From Wocania_A spongiicola (GTDB taxonomy: Bacteria > Bacteroidota > Bacteroidia > Flavobacteriales > Flavobacteriaceae), in the NCBI RefSeq assembly GCF_023502325.1, contig NZ_JAMFLZ010000008.1, positions 1-64,000 on the forward strand: a stretch of DNA of 64,000 nucleotides, given 5' to 3'. Position numbers and translations under genes: made by a program. The notes below the pieces were generated by a model, which saw only the letters and a list, made by a program, of their open reading frames with translations, was not told where the DNA came from and made no database searches. Shown here in pieces: positions 1-8,582 of this stretch (position 1 is its first letter; each line of letters begins with the position of its first letter).

Positions 1-1
1 T

Positions 2-829
2 GTTACAACTACAGAATTTGAAACTGAAGTTTCAGTTTCATGTGGTGATATTCCCGATGCTCCAGAATTAGAGTTTGAAGATGCTTGTTCATCAGAAATT
101 ACTGTTGAGTTTGAAGAAACTTCTAGCAACAACGGAACTACCAACGATTATGAAATCATTCGAACTTGGACTGTGATTGATGAATGTGGTAATCCCGAAA
201 TGTATACTCAAACAGTTTTTGTTGCCGTGAATGGTGCAACAGGAGGAACTGCTGACTTATGTATTGATGAGGATTTGGATTTTGATTTATTTTCTCTTTT
301 AAATGATGATTTTGATTTTGACGGAACATGGTCAGTTATTTCAAATAATGCAACAATAAATGGAAGTCTGTTTAACCCAACTTCTTTACTAGATTTTGAC
401 GGTAACTATACATTTGAACAACTTCAAGATACTTATACCTTCATGTATACCTCTAATACTGGTGATTGTCCAACTGAAACTGAAGTTACCGTTACTTTAA
501 ATGATTCTTGTAGAACACTACCATGTGATGATCGTGATGGAGTTATAATCTCAAAAGCTGTAACCGCAAATGGAGACCAATGGAATGAATACTTTTCTGT
601 AACTGGAATTGAAGGCTGTGGGTTTACTGTACAAGTACAAATATTCAATCGTTGGGGAGCTTTAATATATGAAAATAATGACTATGAAAATAATTGGAAC
701 GGTTTTGCTCACAGTAGATCTGCTGGTAGCTCTGGTAAAGTCCCAACTGGAACATATTTCTATATTTTAAATCTAATAGACAGTGGAATAAGTCCTTTCT
801 CAGGATCGATATACGTAGGAACCAAATAA
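2..829 (+). CDS. Type IX secretion (type B) adhesin, C-terminal part only
   Basis: The reading frame is open from base 2, so about 275 C-terminal residues of a larger surface protein are visible; the start lies left of the window. The early part contains an 'RTWTVIDECGN' block, typical of the Ig/HYR-like repeats that make up giant flavobacterial adhesins. The last ~90 residues form the gliding-motility-associated (CHU_C, type B) sorting domain: 'NGDQWNEYF', 'FNRWG', 'NNWNG', 'GTYFYIL' and a terminal 'GSIYVGTK'. Proteins with this domain are exported by T9SS and usually need a PorP/SprF partner, which is the next gene 12 bp downstream. The role is probably adhesion or surface attachment. The sorting domain is a confident call; the binding target is unknown. 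Confidence 0.88.
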   Translation, partial: VTTTEFETEVSVSCGDIPDAPELEFEDACSSEITVEFEETSSNNGTTNDYEIIRTWTVIDECGNPEMYTQTVFVAVNGATGGTADLCIDEDLDFDLFSLLNDDFDFDGTWSVISNNATINGSLFNPTSLLDFDGNYTFEQLQDTYTFMYTSNTGDCPTETEVTVTLNDSCRTLPCDDRDGVIISKAVTANGDQWNEYFSVTGIEGCGFTVQVQIFNRWGALIYENNDYENNWNGFAHSRSAGSSGKVPTGTYFYILNLIDSGISPFSGSIYVGTK

Positions 830-841
830 AATTAACCTATC

Positions 842-1762
842 ATGAAAAAATGCATTAAATTCAACATTATTGCAATAGCCTTGTTATGTAGCTCGGCTGT
901 ATTCAGTCAGCAGCTACCGCAATTTACGCAATATATGTTCAATACAATTTCAATAAACCCTGCCTATGCAGGAAGCAGAGAAACCCTGAGTCTGGTAGGT
1001 CTTCATAGAAGTCAATGGGTAGGGATAGATGGAGGACCAACCACTCAAACCTTTTCAATTCATTCCCCATTGAGAAATGAAAAAGTTGGATTAGGTTTAT
1101 CATTTATTAATGATGAATTAGGATTTGAGAACTTTTCATACATCTATGGAGATTTCTCATATACAATTCAAATAAGTGAAAAAACAAAGCTCGCCTTTGG
1201 ATTAAAAGGTGGATTTACATCTTATAGCATAGATCAAGAATTAAGAGATGCAGAACCAAACGATCCGGCAATATATGGTATAGAAGATCGTTGGAACCCA
1301 AATATTGGAGCAGGTTTATTTTTACATACCAACAGATGGTATGTTGGTCTATCAGCCCCAAGAATATTGAAAACAGATTATCACGAAAGTGAAGACTATG
1401 AAGATCTTGAAAGAATTAGCTATTACTTAACTGGTGGTATGGTTGTTAACCTTAGTAAAAACACAAAGCTAAAGCCTTCATTTTTAGTAAAAGCTACAAA
1501 TGGCGCTCCAATATCATATGATTTAACTGCCAATTTTTTATTCAACGAAAAACTTTGGTTAGGTGCTGCTTACAGGTTTAATGAATCTGCTGGCGCGTTA
1601 GGAAGCATTGTTGATTTTCAAGTATCAAAACAACTAAGAATTGGATATGCTTACGAACATCCTATTTCTGATATCAGGCCATATTCAAATGGTACACACG
1701 AAATATTATTAATGTTCGAAGTATTTAAAGTCAAACGTATAAAATCTCCAAGATATTTCTAA
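842..1762 (+). CDS. PorP/SprF family type IX secretion outer-membrane protein
   Basis: A 306-residue protein with a signal peptide ending near 'SAVFSQ'. The family signature follows: 'QFTQYMFN', 'NPAYAG', then 'R-SQW-G-GGPTT'. The remainder is alternating beta strands consistent with a small outer-membrane barrel. PorP/SprF proteins support T9SS export and surface display of the type B adhesin encoded just before them. The gene sits 12 bp after the adhesin stop and 12 bp before the OmpA gene, so the three are almost certainly one operon. It is a paralogue of SprF rather than necessarily the housekeeping copy, since flavobacteria carry many adhesin-linked copies. Confidence 0.9.
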   Translation: MKKCIKFNIIAIALLCSSAVFSQQLPQFTQYMFNTISINPAYAGSRETLSLVGLHRSQWVGIDGGPTTQTFSIHSPLRNEKVGLGLSFINDELGFENFSYIYGDFSYTIQISEKTKLAFGLKGGFTSYSIDQELRDAEPNDPAIYGIEDRWNPNIGAGLFLHTNRWYVGLSAPRILKTDYHESEDYEDLERISYYLTGGMVVNLSKNTKLKPSFLVKATNGAPISYDLTANFLFNEKLWLGAAYRFNESAGALGSIVDFQVSKQLRIGYAYEHPISDIRPYSNGTHEILLMFEVFKVKRIKSPRYF

Positions 1763-1774
1763 AATACAACTACC

Positions 1775-3730
1775 ATGAAGACAAGATTATTTTTAATCAT
1801 ATTAGTACTTACAGGCACATTTAGTTTTGCCCAAACGAAAGTAGCAGATAAGTTTTTTGAAAGCTACGCTTACATAAAAGCAAGCGAGTTATATGAAGAT
1901 GCTGTAAAAAATGGTGATGATAGCGTACACGTTTTAACTCGATTAGGAGATTGTTATTATAACAATTCAAACTCCGAAAAAGCTGCCATATGGTATAAAA
2001 AAGCGCTGGATAAGGATGTTGAAGAAGTTAGTTCTGACCATTTATACAAATACATTCAAACACAACGCAGCTTAGGGAACTACCAAGAGGCTGAAGCTTG
2101 GTTAGATACATTCAAACTATATCAAAGCGGAGACTCAAGAATTGCTTCTGAAATTACAGACCTTAGTGTTTACGATGAATTATCATCCATGAGCAAAGTT
2201 TATATTAATGTTGTAAACTTAGATTTAAACACTAAATATTCTGATTTTGGAGGTTATGAATATAATGGTCGCATGTTTTTTGCATCAGCAAGAAACTCGG
2301 AAGTCACAGGAAAAAAAATTTACAACTGGAACGAGCAACCTTACTTGGATATTTTTGAAACTACCGTAAATGAAACAAATGGCGTAAAAGAATTTGGTAG
2401 CATAGTATCTATTGATGCTCAAGGTATCAATACTCCATATCATGAAGCCACAGTTGCTATTACTAATGATGGGAAAACCATTTATTTTACCCGTGATAAT
2501 TTAAGCAAGAGAAATAAATTAAATTCAGACAATAAAGGAACAACCCATTTAAAAATCTACAAAGCCACTCTAGATAATGGAAACTGGAAAAATATTGAAG
2601 AACTTGAATTTAATAATGATAAGTTTTCAACTGGTCATCCGGCATTAAATCCAGATAACACAAAACTATATTTTGTATCTGACCGTGAACATGAAGATGC
2701 TCAAGGTCAAACAGATATTTATGTGGTTGACATTCTTGAAGATGGAAATAATTATAGTAAGCCTAGAAATTTAGGTCCAGCTATCAATACTCCAGGGCGT
2801 GAAATGTTTCCTTTTATAGCCAAAGATAGTACAATGTACTTTTCTTCTGATGGGTTTATTAATCTTGGTTTATTAGACATTTACAAAACAGCCTTTTTAA
2901 AAGATTTTTACGCTCCAGTAGAAAATTTAAGAGCACCTTTTAATAGTGGCTACGATGATTTTGCGTTTTACATGGATTCTGATACTAAAACTGGGTATTT
3001 CTCATCTCATCGTCCGGGAGGAAAAGGTAACGACGATATTTACAGTTTTTCAACTTATAAGTGCAAACAAATAGTAAAAGGAATTGTAAGAGATAAGGAA
3101 ACTAAGGAACCAATTTCTGGAGCAACAGTTGAGCTTATAAACCAATCTGGTAAAATTATCAATCATGTTACTACCATAGGAAATGGTAAATATCATTTTG
3201 AAGTTGACTGTAAAAAAAACTATAGTGTAAGAGCGAGCAAGCCAGTTTATGAAGATGATTTACAAAGCCTTACAACAACTGCCTTTAATAACCAAATGAT
3301 AACCGCAGACCTATACTTAAAAAACTTATTAGCCATTCCTTGTGAAATTGTTATTAACCCCATTTTCTTTGACTTTAATAAATCGAATATTCGTACTGAC
3401 TCAAAGTATGAGCTTGAAAACATAGTAGATGCGCTTAGAGCTTATCCAGATATGAAAATCATCATTGAATCGCATACCGACAGAAGAGGTAATTTAAAAT
3501 ACAACGATAGGTTATCGGACAGAAGAGCAAAATCAACAAGAGACTATATTATCTCAAGAGGTATTGCTGCCAAACGTATTGTAAGCGCTACAGGTTATGG
3601 AGAGCGTAAAAAACTTATAGGTGATAATGAAATAGATAATATGCCTACTAGAGCAGAAAAAGAAGCTGCACACCAAAAGAACAGACGCTCTTATTTTAAA
3701 ATTGTTGATTGTAAAAAAGACGAAAAATAA
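1775..3730 (+). CDS. OmpA-family protein with TPR, PD40 and peptidoglycan-binding domains
   Basis: A 651-residue exported protein (signal peptide ending 'GTFSFAQ'). In order: TPR-like helices (about 25-130); PD40/WD40-like beta-propeller repeats (about 150-430) with recurring 'YF-SDR' and 'DIY' motifs; a carboxypeptidase-regulatory-like beta sandwich (about 435-515); and a C-terminal OmpA domain (about 520-645) starting at 'FFDFNKSNIR' (F532-D533-F534) and containing 'SHTDRRG'. OmpA domains bind peptidoglycan. In flavobacteria this architecture follows PorP/SprF genes and probably anchors the surface or secretion assembly to the cell wall. It is the third gene of the adhesin operon. Confidence 0.9.
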   Translation: MKTRLFLIILVLTGTFSFAQTKVADKFFESYAYIKASELYEDAVKNGDDSVHVLTRLGDCYYNNSNSEKAAIWYKKALDKDVEEVSSDHLYKYIQTQRSLGNYQEAEAWLDTFKLYQSGDSRIASEITDLSVYDELSSMSKVYINVVNLDLNTKYSDFGGYEYNGRMFFASARNSEVTGKKIYNWNEQPYLDIFETTVNETNGVKEFGSIVSIDAQGINTPYHEATVAITNDGKTIYFTRDNLSKRNKLNSDNKGTTHLKIYKATLDNGNWKNIEELEFNNDKFSTGHPALNPDNTKLYFVSDREHEDAQGQTDIYVVDILEDGNNYSKPRNLGPAINTPGREMFPFIAKDSTMYFSSDGFINLGLLDIYKTAFLKDFYAPVENLRAPFNSGYDDFAFYMDSDTKTGYFSSHRPGGKGNDDIYSFSTYKCKQIVKGIVRDKETKEPISGATVELINQSGKIINHVTTIGNGKYHFEVDCKKNYSVRASKPVYEDDLQSLTTTAFNNQMITADLYLKNLLAIPCEIVINPIFFDFNKSNIRTDSKYELENIVDALRAYPDMKIIIESHTDRRGNLKYNDRLSDRRAKSTRDYIISRGIAAKRIVSATGYGERKKLIGDNEIDNMPTRAEKEAAHQKNRRSYFKIVDCKKDEK

Positions 3731-3734
3731 AAAA

Positions 3735-3754
3735 TGTCTTAAACAATTGAGACA
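3735..3754 (+). terminator. Weak hairpin after the adhesin operon
   Basis: TGTCTTAA and TTGAGACA form an 8-bp stem (one G-U pair) around a 4-nt loop, 5 bp after the OmpA stop codon. No clear T-tract follows, so its role as a terminator is tentative. Confidence 0.3.
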
Positions 3755-3867
3755 ATTACATAATAACCCCTTTAACTATTTGTGTAGGTATTCAAATACA
3801 AATGTATAACGGTAAGAAAATAATCAATATGACTAAGTTGGTTTATAACAATATAAAAACCGCTTTT

Positions 3868-4440
3868 ATGAGGAAAATTGCTTTTCTAATTTTTATGTTT
3901 CCAATGCTTAATTGTTCAAAGAAACTATATACACACAGCGATTTTTTTGATTACAATAGAACATCCGATTTTAAAGCTGATACTGACACAAAACAATTGA
4001 TTTATGCGATTTTGGAAAGAGCTGTAGTGTCTAAAAAAGATATTCCTAGCTATAAATTGATTAAAGACAAGATGAACATATATATTAATAATGTTTCATA
4101 TTCTAAATTTCATTATTGGTTAGATAAACCTCAAGAAAACCTGATTGACCCAAAAGATGTTCCTACTCAAATAGAAAAAGTTAGATTTTGTATTAAATCA
4201 AAATTGGAAATACAAGCAATATCTGACAAAACAGATGATTTCTTATATCTGATTATAGGTAATATTGTGATTAATAATGAAACAGCAAAGATTGGATTAT
4301 CAAATAATTGGGTTGTGAGTAAAAAGAATAAAGGAAAGTATGCAATAATGAGTGGTGGTGGATATATTTTGACTTTTAAAAAAATAAATGGTAATTGGAT
4401 TTTTGATAAAAATGCTCTAATTAATTCATGGCAATCATAA
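3868..4440 (+). CDS. Hypothetical lipoprotein
   Basis: The frame is open from an ATG at 3802, but the ATG at 3868 is preferred. It starts with a hydrophobic signal ('MRKIAFLIFMFPMLNCSKK') with a candidate lipid-attachment cysteine at residue 16, while the 22 residues before it would bury the signal. The asparagine at -1 makes the lipobox non-standard. The mature protein (~175 residues) shows no family I recognise and reads like a compact alpha/beta envelope protein. It stands alone between the adhesin operon and a HEPN-like gene, bracketed by 'gtataacggtaag' (before) and 'gttaccaacaccgta' (after), which may mark a gene-cassette insertion. Function unknown. Confidence 0.6.
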   Translation: MRKIAFLIFMFPMLNCSKKLYTHSDFFDYNRTSDFKADTDTKQLIYAILERAVVSKKDIPSYKLIKDKMNIYINNVSYSKFHYWLDKPQENLIDPKDVPTQIEKVRFCIKSKLEIQAISDKTDDFLYLIIGNIVINNETAKIGLSNNWVVSKKNKGKYAIMSGGGYILTFKKINGNWIFDKNALINSWQS

Positions 4441-4557
4441 AAAATATTGTTACCAACACCGTAAAAACACGTGTTAATTAGTAATTAATCAAAGCTAAGT
4501 TTAGTAGACTTTTATTATACATAAGTTACCTTATTTAACCTAACATAAACTAAAAAA

Positions 4558-5283
4558 ATGAAAAAGAATATAAAAATTATTAAATCTGACGATTTTAAAT
4601 ATCCTTTAAAAACAGAAGGAACAAAAAGCAAAATAAGTATTCCTAGCCTTACTACATTTGGATTTGAATATAATAATAGTATTAAATCAATTTTAAAAAA
4701 TAAGAAATCTTACTATCAAGACAATAAAGAAAAGAATCTTAATTGGTGGGATACTTGTATTCGCAAAAACTTTATTAAGTTAAAAAGTGCTTATGTACAT
4801 ACTTTAAAAAATCACAACCAATATTTAATTAAAAATGGAGCTGAACCATCAAAAGATAGATATATTTATAGACTACAGTTTGACATTTATGCTGAGACTG
4901 TGTATAATGTTTTGATTTCGTCAAAAAATATTGCATTTCAAATATTAAACATCTACTATAATCTAAATATTGAAGAAAATAAGGTTTCTGCAAAAAGTAT
5001 TAAAAAAAAAATGACTGATAGTTTTATAGAGGAACGGTTAGTTAGTTTAGAAGAACACATTAAAAGCACTTATAAAATTAGAAATAGTTTCACACATAAA
5101 TTTCCTGAAAATCAGAAAGCTTATAGAGCAGATTATTCAAAAAAGGGGAATTTGGAAAAGCAGAGTACTATTATTAGAAACGAATTCAAACCACAGGAAA
5201 TCATGCTTAATATTGATGAATCAATACGGTTTTTTGCAATCTTCATCAATGATTTAAAGATGAATATGAAATTAAGCAGTTAA
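4558..5283 (+). CDS. HEPN-like hypothetical protein (Cthe_2314-like)
   Basis: A 241-residue, lysine-rich, soluble protein with no signal peptide, predicted largely helical. The segment 'KIRNSFTHKF' contains an R-x4-H motif (R175 to H180), the catalytic signature of HEPN ribonucleases and close to that of Cthe_2314-type HEPN proteins. HEPN proteins often act as RNases in toxin-antitoxin or phage-defence systems. No nucleotidyltransferase antitoxin is adjacent, so a toxin role is not shown. The small downstream gene (5353) is a possible partner by position only. The family assignment rests on one motif plus helical character, so it is tentative. Confidence 0.5.
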   Translation: MKKNIKIIKSDDFKYPLKTEGTKSKISIPSLTTFGFEYNNSIKSILKNKKSYYQDNKEKNLNWWDTCIRKNFIKLKSAYVHTLKNHNQYLIKNGAEPSKDRYIYRLQFDIYAETVYNVLISSKNIAFQILNIYYNLNIEENKVSAKSIKKKMTDSFIEERLVSLEEHIKSTYKIRNSFTHKFPENQKAYRADYSKKGNLEKQSTIIRNEFKPQEIMLNIDESIRFFAIFINDLKMNMKLSS

Positions 5284-5352
5284 CAAAAGTTACTTTACAA
5301 AAAGTTGTAGAATATTCATGTAATTCTATATACTGAATAAAAAAAAATTAAA

Positions 5353-5673
5353 ATGAATAATAAATTTAAACTAAAATATATTGAACAACTAGGAGAAGTA
5401 ACTGAAGCTTGGATAGGAAGTGATGGTAATTATTGGGTAAGATTAGATTTTCTACTCGAATACTTTGTTTCTAATAATGTCATTTTATCCCAAAAATACA
5501 AAGGAAAACTTGATGATTTTTGCTTAGCAAAAGAATATTACGAATCCTTATTTTATAAATTTATGGCAAACACATCTAAAGGAGACAAATTCAACTTTGA
5601 TGAGTATTTAGATTGGCAGATAACAAGTAAAGATGAAGTTGTAAGCGCTATCGATAATGTTTTTAAGAGTTGA
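5353..5673 (+). CDS. Small hypothetical protein
   Basis: A 106-residue acidic, aromatic-rich soluble protein with no signal peptide or membrane segment. I recognise no family. It starts at an ATG in an A-rich context and lies 69 bp after the HEPN-like gene on the same strand. Small acidic proteins in such positions are sometimes antitoxins or immunity proteins, but nothing in the sequence proves that. Confidence 0.5.
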   Translation: MNNKFKLKYIEQLGEVTEAWIGSDGNYWVRLDFLLEYFVSNNVILSQKYKGKLDDFCLAKEYYESLFYKFMANTSKGDKFNFDEYLDWQITSKDEVVSAIDNVFKS

Positions 5674-5752
5674 TTCAAATATGTGGAATAATAGTAGCTT
5701 AGAGTTAACCGATAATAAAAATTAAAAATAATCTGTATAAATTCACTTTAAT

Positions 5753-6193
5753 ATGAGAAATTTGTTTTTTGAAGAAGCTATTAATCAAGCTAAAATAGCA
5801 TTGCAAGAAGGAGGAATACCAATAGGTTCGGTATTAGTATATAAAAACAAAATTTTAGGAAAAGGACATAATAAACGAATACAAGAAGGTAGCGTTGTAT
5901 TACATGGAGAAATGGATGCTTTTGAAAATGCTGGAAGACAAAAAGCTAATATTTACAAAGAGAGTATATTATATACTACACTTTCACCTTGCCCAATGTG
6001 TACTGGAACTATTATTCTATATGGAATCCCAAAAGTAGTTATTGGAGAAAACAAAACATTTTTAGGAGAAGAGGATTTATTAAGATTTAAAGGGGTTGAA
6101 GTTGTTGTTTTAAACGATAAAGAATGTATAACTATGATGAAAAAATTCATCAATGAAAAACCTCAATTATGGAATGAAGATATTGGAATATAA
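5753..6193 (+). CDS. Fungal-type cytosine deaminase (Fcy1-like)
   Basis: A 146-residue zinc-dependent deaminase of the CDA/dCMP fold, predicted to convert cytosine to uracil for pyrimidine salvage in the cytoplasm. The zinc site is complete: H51-x-E53 ('HGE', E53 the proton shuttle) and C80-x2-C83 ('PCPMC'). From memory of the Saccharomyces Fcy1 sequence the match extends across the whole chain: 'EGGIPIG', 'GKGHNKR' (N40, substrate-binding Asn in Fcy1), 'LYTTLSPC-MCTG-II-YGIP', 'VVGEN'-like, and the C-terminal 'W-EDIG' where Fcy1 has its substrate-contacting Trp and Asp. Bacteria usually use the unrelated amidohydrolase CodA for this reaction. Guanine deaminase or TadA are less likely because they lack the C-terminal 'EDIG' tail. 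It is a single gene with no pyrimidine neighbours. Confidence 0.85.
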   Translation: MRNLFFEEAINQAKIALQEGGIPIGSVLVYKNKILGKGHNKRIQEGSVVLHGEMDAFENAGRQKANIYKESILYTTLSPCPMCTGTIILYGIPKVVIGENKTFLGEEDLLRFKGVEVVVLNDKECITMMKKFINEKPQLWNEDIGI

Positions 6194-6413
6194 ATTTAAG
6201 TATTTAAAGATTATAGAGTAAAAACTTAAGATGTGATTGAATAATTAATTACGGCTGAATTTCCTTTCAGAAATTCAATCTTACAAATTGTCATTAGGTT
6301 ACTACGTAAAATGAATCAGACACTATCGCCCATAAAATAATTCGCAAACACGTCTGCAATAAATAAAAAAAGTCGATAAAATCACAATATTTTCAAACTA
6401 AAACCAAACTAAT

Positions 6414-8078
6414 ATGTCAACATCTTTATTAGCGCTTTTAGCGTTTATACCAATTCTGTCTGCTGCCATACTTTTAATAGGGCTTAGGCTCCCTGCAAAA
6501 AAAGCCATGCCTTTGTGTTTTCTTACTACCGTTATCATTGCCTTTTTTGCTTGGGATATTTCTGCTTTGCACATTCTTGCATCAAGTTTTCAAGGGTTAT
6601 TTATCACCTTTGATATCTTATTTATAATTTTTGGAGCCATTGTCCTTTTAAATATTTTAAAGTATTCAAGAGCCATTGTTGTTATCCGTCATGGATTTAC
6701 AAATATTACTAAGGATAGAAGAATACAGGTAGTAATTATTACATGGTTATTTGGTTCTTTCATTGAAGGTGCCGCAGGGTTTGGAACACCTGCTGCGGTT
6801 GTAGCACCCTTATTAGTAGGTCTTGGTTTTCCTACCTTTTGCGCTGTAATACTAGGTATGATGGTACAAAGTACAGCGGTAACCTTTGGAGCTGTCGGAA
6901 CACCTATTTTGGTTGGAATAAGCGGTGGCATACAAAGCCCTGAATTAACCACTGAACTTACCAGTTCAGCATTGGAGTTTTCAGATTATATTCAACTAGT
7001 AACCTCTCAGATAGTAGTATTACATGGTATCGCAGGAGTATTGATTCCAACACTTATGGTATGTATGATGACGCGCTTTTTTGGAAAAAACAAATCATGG
7101 AAAGAAGGATTAGAGGTGTTTCCTTTTACTTTATTAGGTGGGCTTGCCTTTATAGTGCCTTATGCTATAACTGGTATCTTTTTAGGTCCAGAATTTCCAT
7201 CGTTGTTAGGAGCTCTTATTGGAATTCCAATAGTTGTGTTTGCTGCAAAACGTGGGTTTTTAATGCCTAAAAAAATCTGGAATTTTGAAGAAGAATCAAA
7301 ATGGCCATCACATTGGATTGGAACATTAAATGTTAAATTAAACAACGGTGATGAAAAAATAAATATGTCACTTGCAAAAGCTTGGGTGCCATACGTATTA
7401 CTGGCTAGCCTATTAGTTTTATCAAGATTAACACAGTTGCCAATTAAAAGTTGGTTGTTGAGTGTAAAAGTAAGTTGGGCTGATATTTTTGGAACATCCA
7501 TTACAGCAGAAAGTGCTCCACTGTATTTACCAGGAGCTATTTTATTAGTTGTGGGTATTATAACAATTCTTTTACACAAAATGAAAAAGGATGCAGTAAA
7601 AATGGCTTTTCTTGAAAGTGTTAAGATGTTATGGGGTGCAGGTTTTGTATTAATATTTACGGTTCCTATGGTGCGTATTTATATTAATTCGGGAGTTAAT
7701 CCTTCAGAGTTGCCGGGAATGCCAATTGCCATGGCCAAATTTGTAGCGGCTAAGGTTGGAAGTGTCTACCCTTTATTTGCACCTTCTATTGGAGCCTTAG
7801 GGGCATTTATTGCAGGCAGTAACACCATAAGTAATCTAATGTTCACCTTATTTCAATTTGGTGTTGCAACAAATTTAGAAATGCCCACTGTGGTTATTGT
7901 AGCATTGCAAGCCGTTGGGGCGGCTGCAGGAAATATGATTGCCATTCATAATGTAGTTGCGGCATGTGCTACGGTTGGTTTTTTAGGGAAGGAGGGGCTG
8001 GTTCTTAAAAAGACCATTATTCCTACCATTTATTATTTGGTCGTTGTTGGAATCATTGGACTTATACTTATTGCTTAA
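6414..8078 (+). CDS. lctP: L-lactate permease (LctP family)
   Basis: A 554-residue integral membrane protein with a dozen or more hydrophobic helices. The LctP family motifs are clear: 'FIEGAAGFGTPAAV' followed by 'APLLVGLGF', then 'VTFGAVGTP', and the later 'IGALGAFIAGSNTISN' with 'QAVGAAAGNMIAIHN'. It imports L-lactate (and glycolate in some members) with protons across the inner membrane. Length is normal for the family (~550). A 220-bp gap separates it from the deaminase, so it probably has its own promoter. No lactate dehydrogenase gene is adjacent. Confidence 0.93.
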   Translation: MSTSLLALLAFIPILSAAILLIGLRLPAKKAMPLCFLTTVIIAFFAWDISALHILASSFQGLFITFDILFIIFGAIVLLNILKYSRAIVVIRHGFTNITKDRRIQVVIITWLFGSFIEGAAGFGTPAAVVAPLLVGLGFPTFCAVILGMMVQSTAVTFGAVGTPILVGISGGIQSPELTTELTSSALEFSDYIQLVTSQIVVLHGIAGVLIPTLMVCMMTRFFGKNKSWKEGLEVFPFTLLGGLAFIVPYAITGIFLGPEFPSLLGALIGIPIVVFAAKRGFLMPKKIWNFEEESKWPSHWIGTLNVKLNNGDEKINMSLAKAWVPYVLLASLLVLSRLTQLPIKSWLLSVKVSWADIFGTSITAESAPLYLPGAILLVVGIITILLHKMKKDAVKMAFLESVKMLWGAGFVLIFTVPMVRIYINSGVNPSELPGMPIAMAKFVAAKVGSVYPLFAPSIGALGAFIAGSNTISNLMFTLFQFGVATNLEMPTVVIVALQAVGAAAGNMIAIHNVVAACATVGFLGKEGLVLKKTIIPTIYYLVVVGIIGLILIA

Positions 8079-8297
8079 ATTTAAAATCAACTTAGTATTA
8101 AATATGGAACTCCCAATTATTGTTAACCACACTTGGCTTAATTGTTTTTTTGCAAGTCCATAATAATATTTGCTCCCAAGTAGTCACAATTATGTTAAAA
8201 ATGTTAAAGTTTTAATCAAAGGGGCTAATTCGGAGTCAGTAGATTTTTGATAACTTCGCAGCCCTTATAAATACTATATTTTTAATTTCATGGGTAG

Positions 8298-8350
8298 TCT
8301 CTCCGACTCCACATTAAAAAAACCTGTAAACACTTAAGTTTACAGGTTTT
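8298..8350 (+). repeat. Direct repeat copy 1: ssrA-like 3' end plus terminator
   Basis: The sequence 'CTCTCCGACTCCACA' resembles the 3' acceptor end of a tmRNA/tRNA. From 8315 to 8350 it is followed by a 36-bp segment identical, apart from one base, to 19262-19297. At the second site the same segment follows a longer tmRNA-like fragment. The two copies are in direct orientation and enclose locus 1. Copy 1 has no recognisable T-arm or 5' half, so it is a remnant and not a functional RNA gene. Confidence 0.55.
8323..8346 (+). terminator. Bidirectional rho-independent terminator
   Basis: CCTGTAAAC and GTTTACAGG pair perfectly (9 bp) around ACTTAA. A7 precedes the stem and T6 follows, so it can terminate on both strands. 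It would stop the decayed RNA gene on the plus strand. Confidence 0.8.
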
Positions 8351-8533
8351 TTATTTTTTGATTTTTTTCTTTAAGCTAATTGGTTTTAATAAAAAAAGAG
8401 CCAATACATATAAATATATTAACTCTTTAAAAAACTAATTAAACTATAATTTAATATTTACACAAGTTATATGATAGTTTACCTAAGTCTACTCACATAA
8501 AAATGAAATACATAATCATCATAGCCATTAAAA

Positions 8534-8569
8534 CTTATTATAGTTAAATAATGAATTAACTATAATAAG
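8534..8569 (-). terminator. AT-rich 14-bp inverted repeat after locus 1
   Basis: CTTATTATAGTTAA and its exact complement TTAACTATAATAAG flank an 8-nt loop, starting 13 bp beyond the stop of the last locus-1 gene. The position suits a transcript-end hairpin, but the stem holds only two G-C pairs and no T-run follows. An mRNA-stabilising hairpin or a protein site are alternatives. Confidence 0.4.
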
Positions 8570-8582
8570 CTACATAACTAAA

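Larger units (their letters stand above)
8079..8582. other. Intergenic region between lctP and locus 1
   Basis: About 500 bp without a credible gene, between two convergent genes. It holds a decayed promoter-like sequence TAACTTCG (8251-8258, one mismatch to TAnnTTTG, with TTC 19 bp upstream), a tmRNA/tRNA-like 3' end (about 8298-8313), a bidirectional terminator (8323-8346) and an AT-only 14-bp inverted repeat (8534-8569). It looks like the scar of an RNA gene. Confidence 0.6.

Noticed and set aside
3802..3867. Longer N terminus for the lipoprotein at 3868
   Set aside because: It would put 22 polar residues before the signal sequence.
5753..8078. Deaminase and lactate permease as one functional unit
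   Set aside because: A 220-bp gap, no shared substrate and no motif linking them; adjacency appears incidental.
8221..8316. A tRNA-like gene from the GGAGTC ... GACTCC pairing
   Set aside because: The two ends can pair over 6 bp at about tRNA distance, but there is no TTCGA T-loop, no D-arm and no anticodon stem between them.
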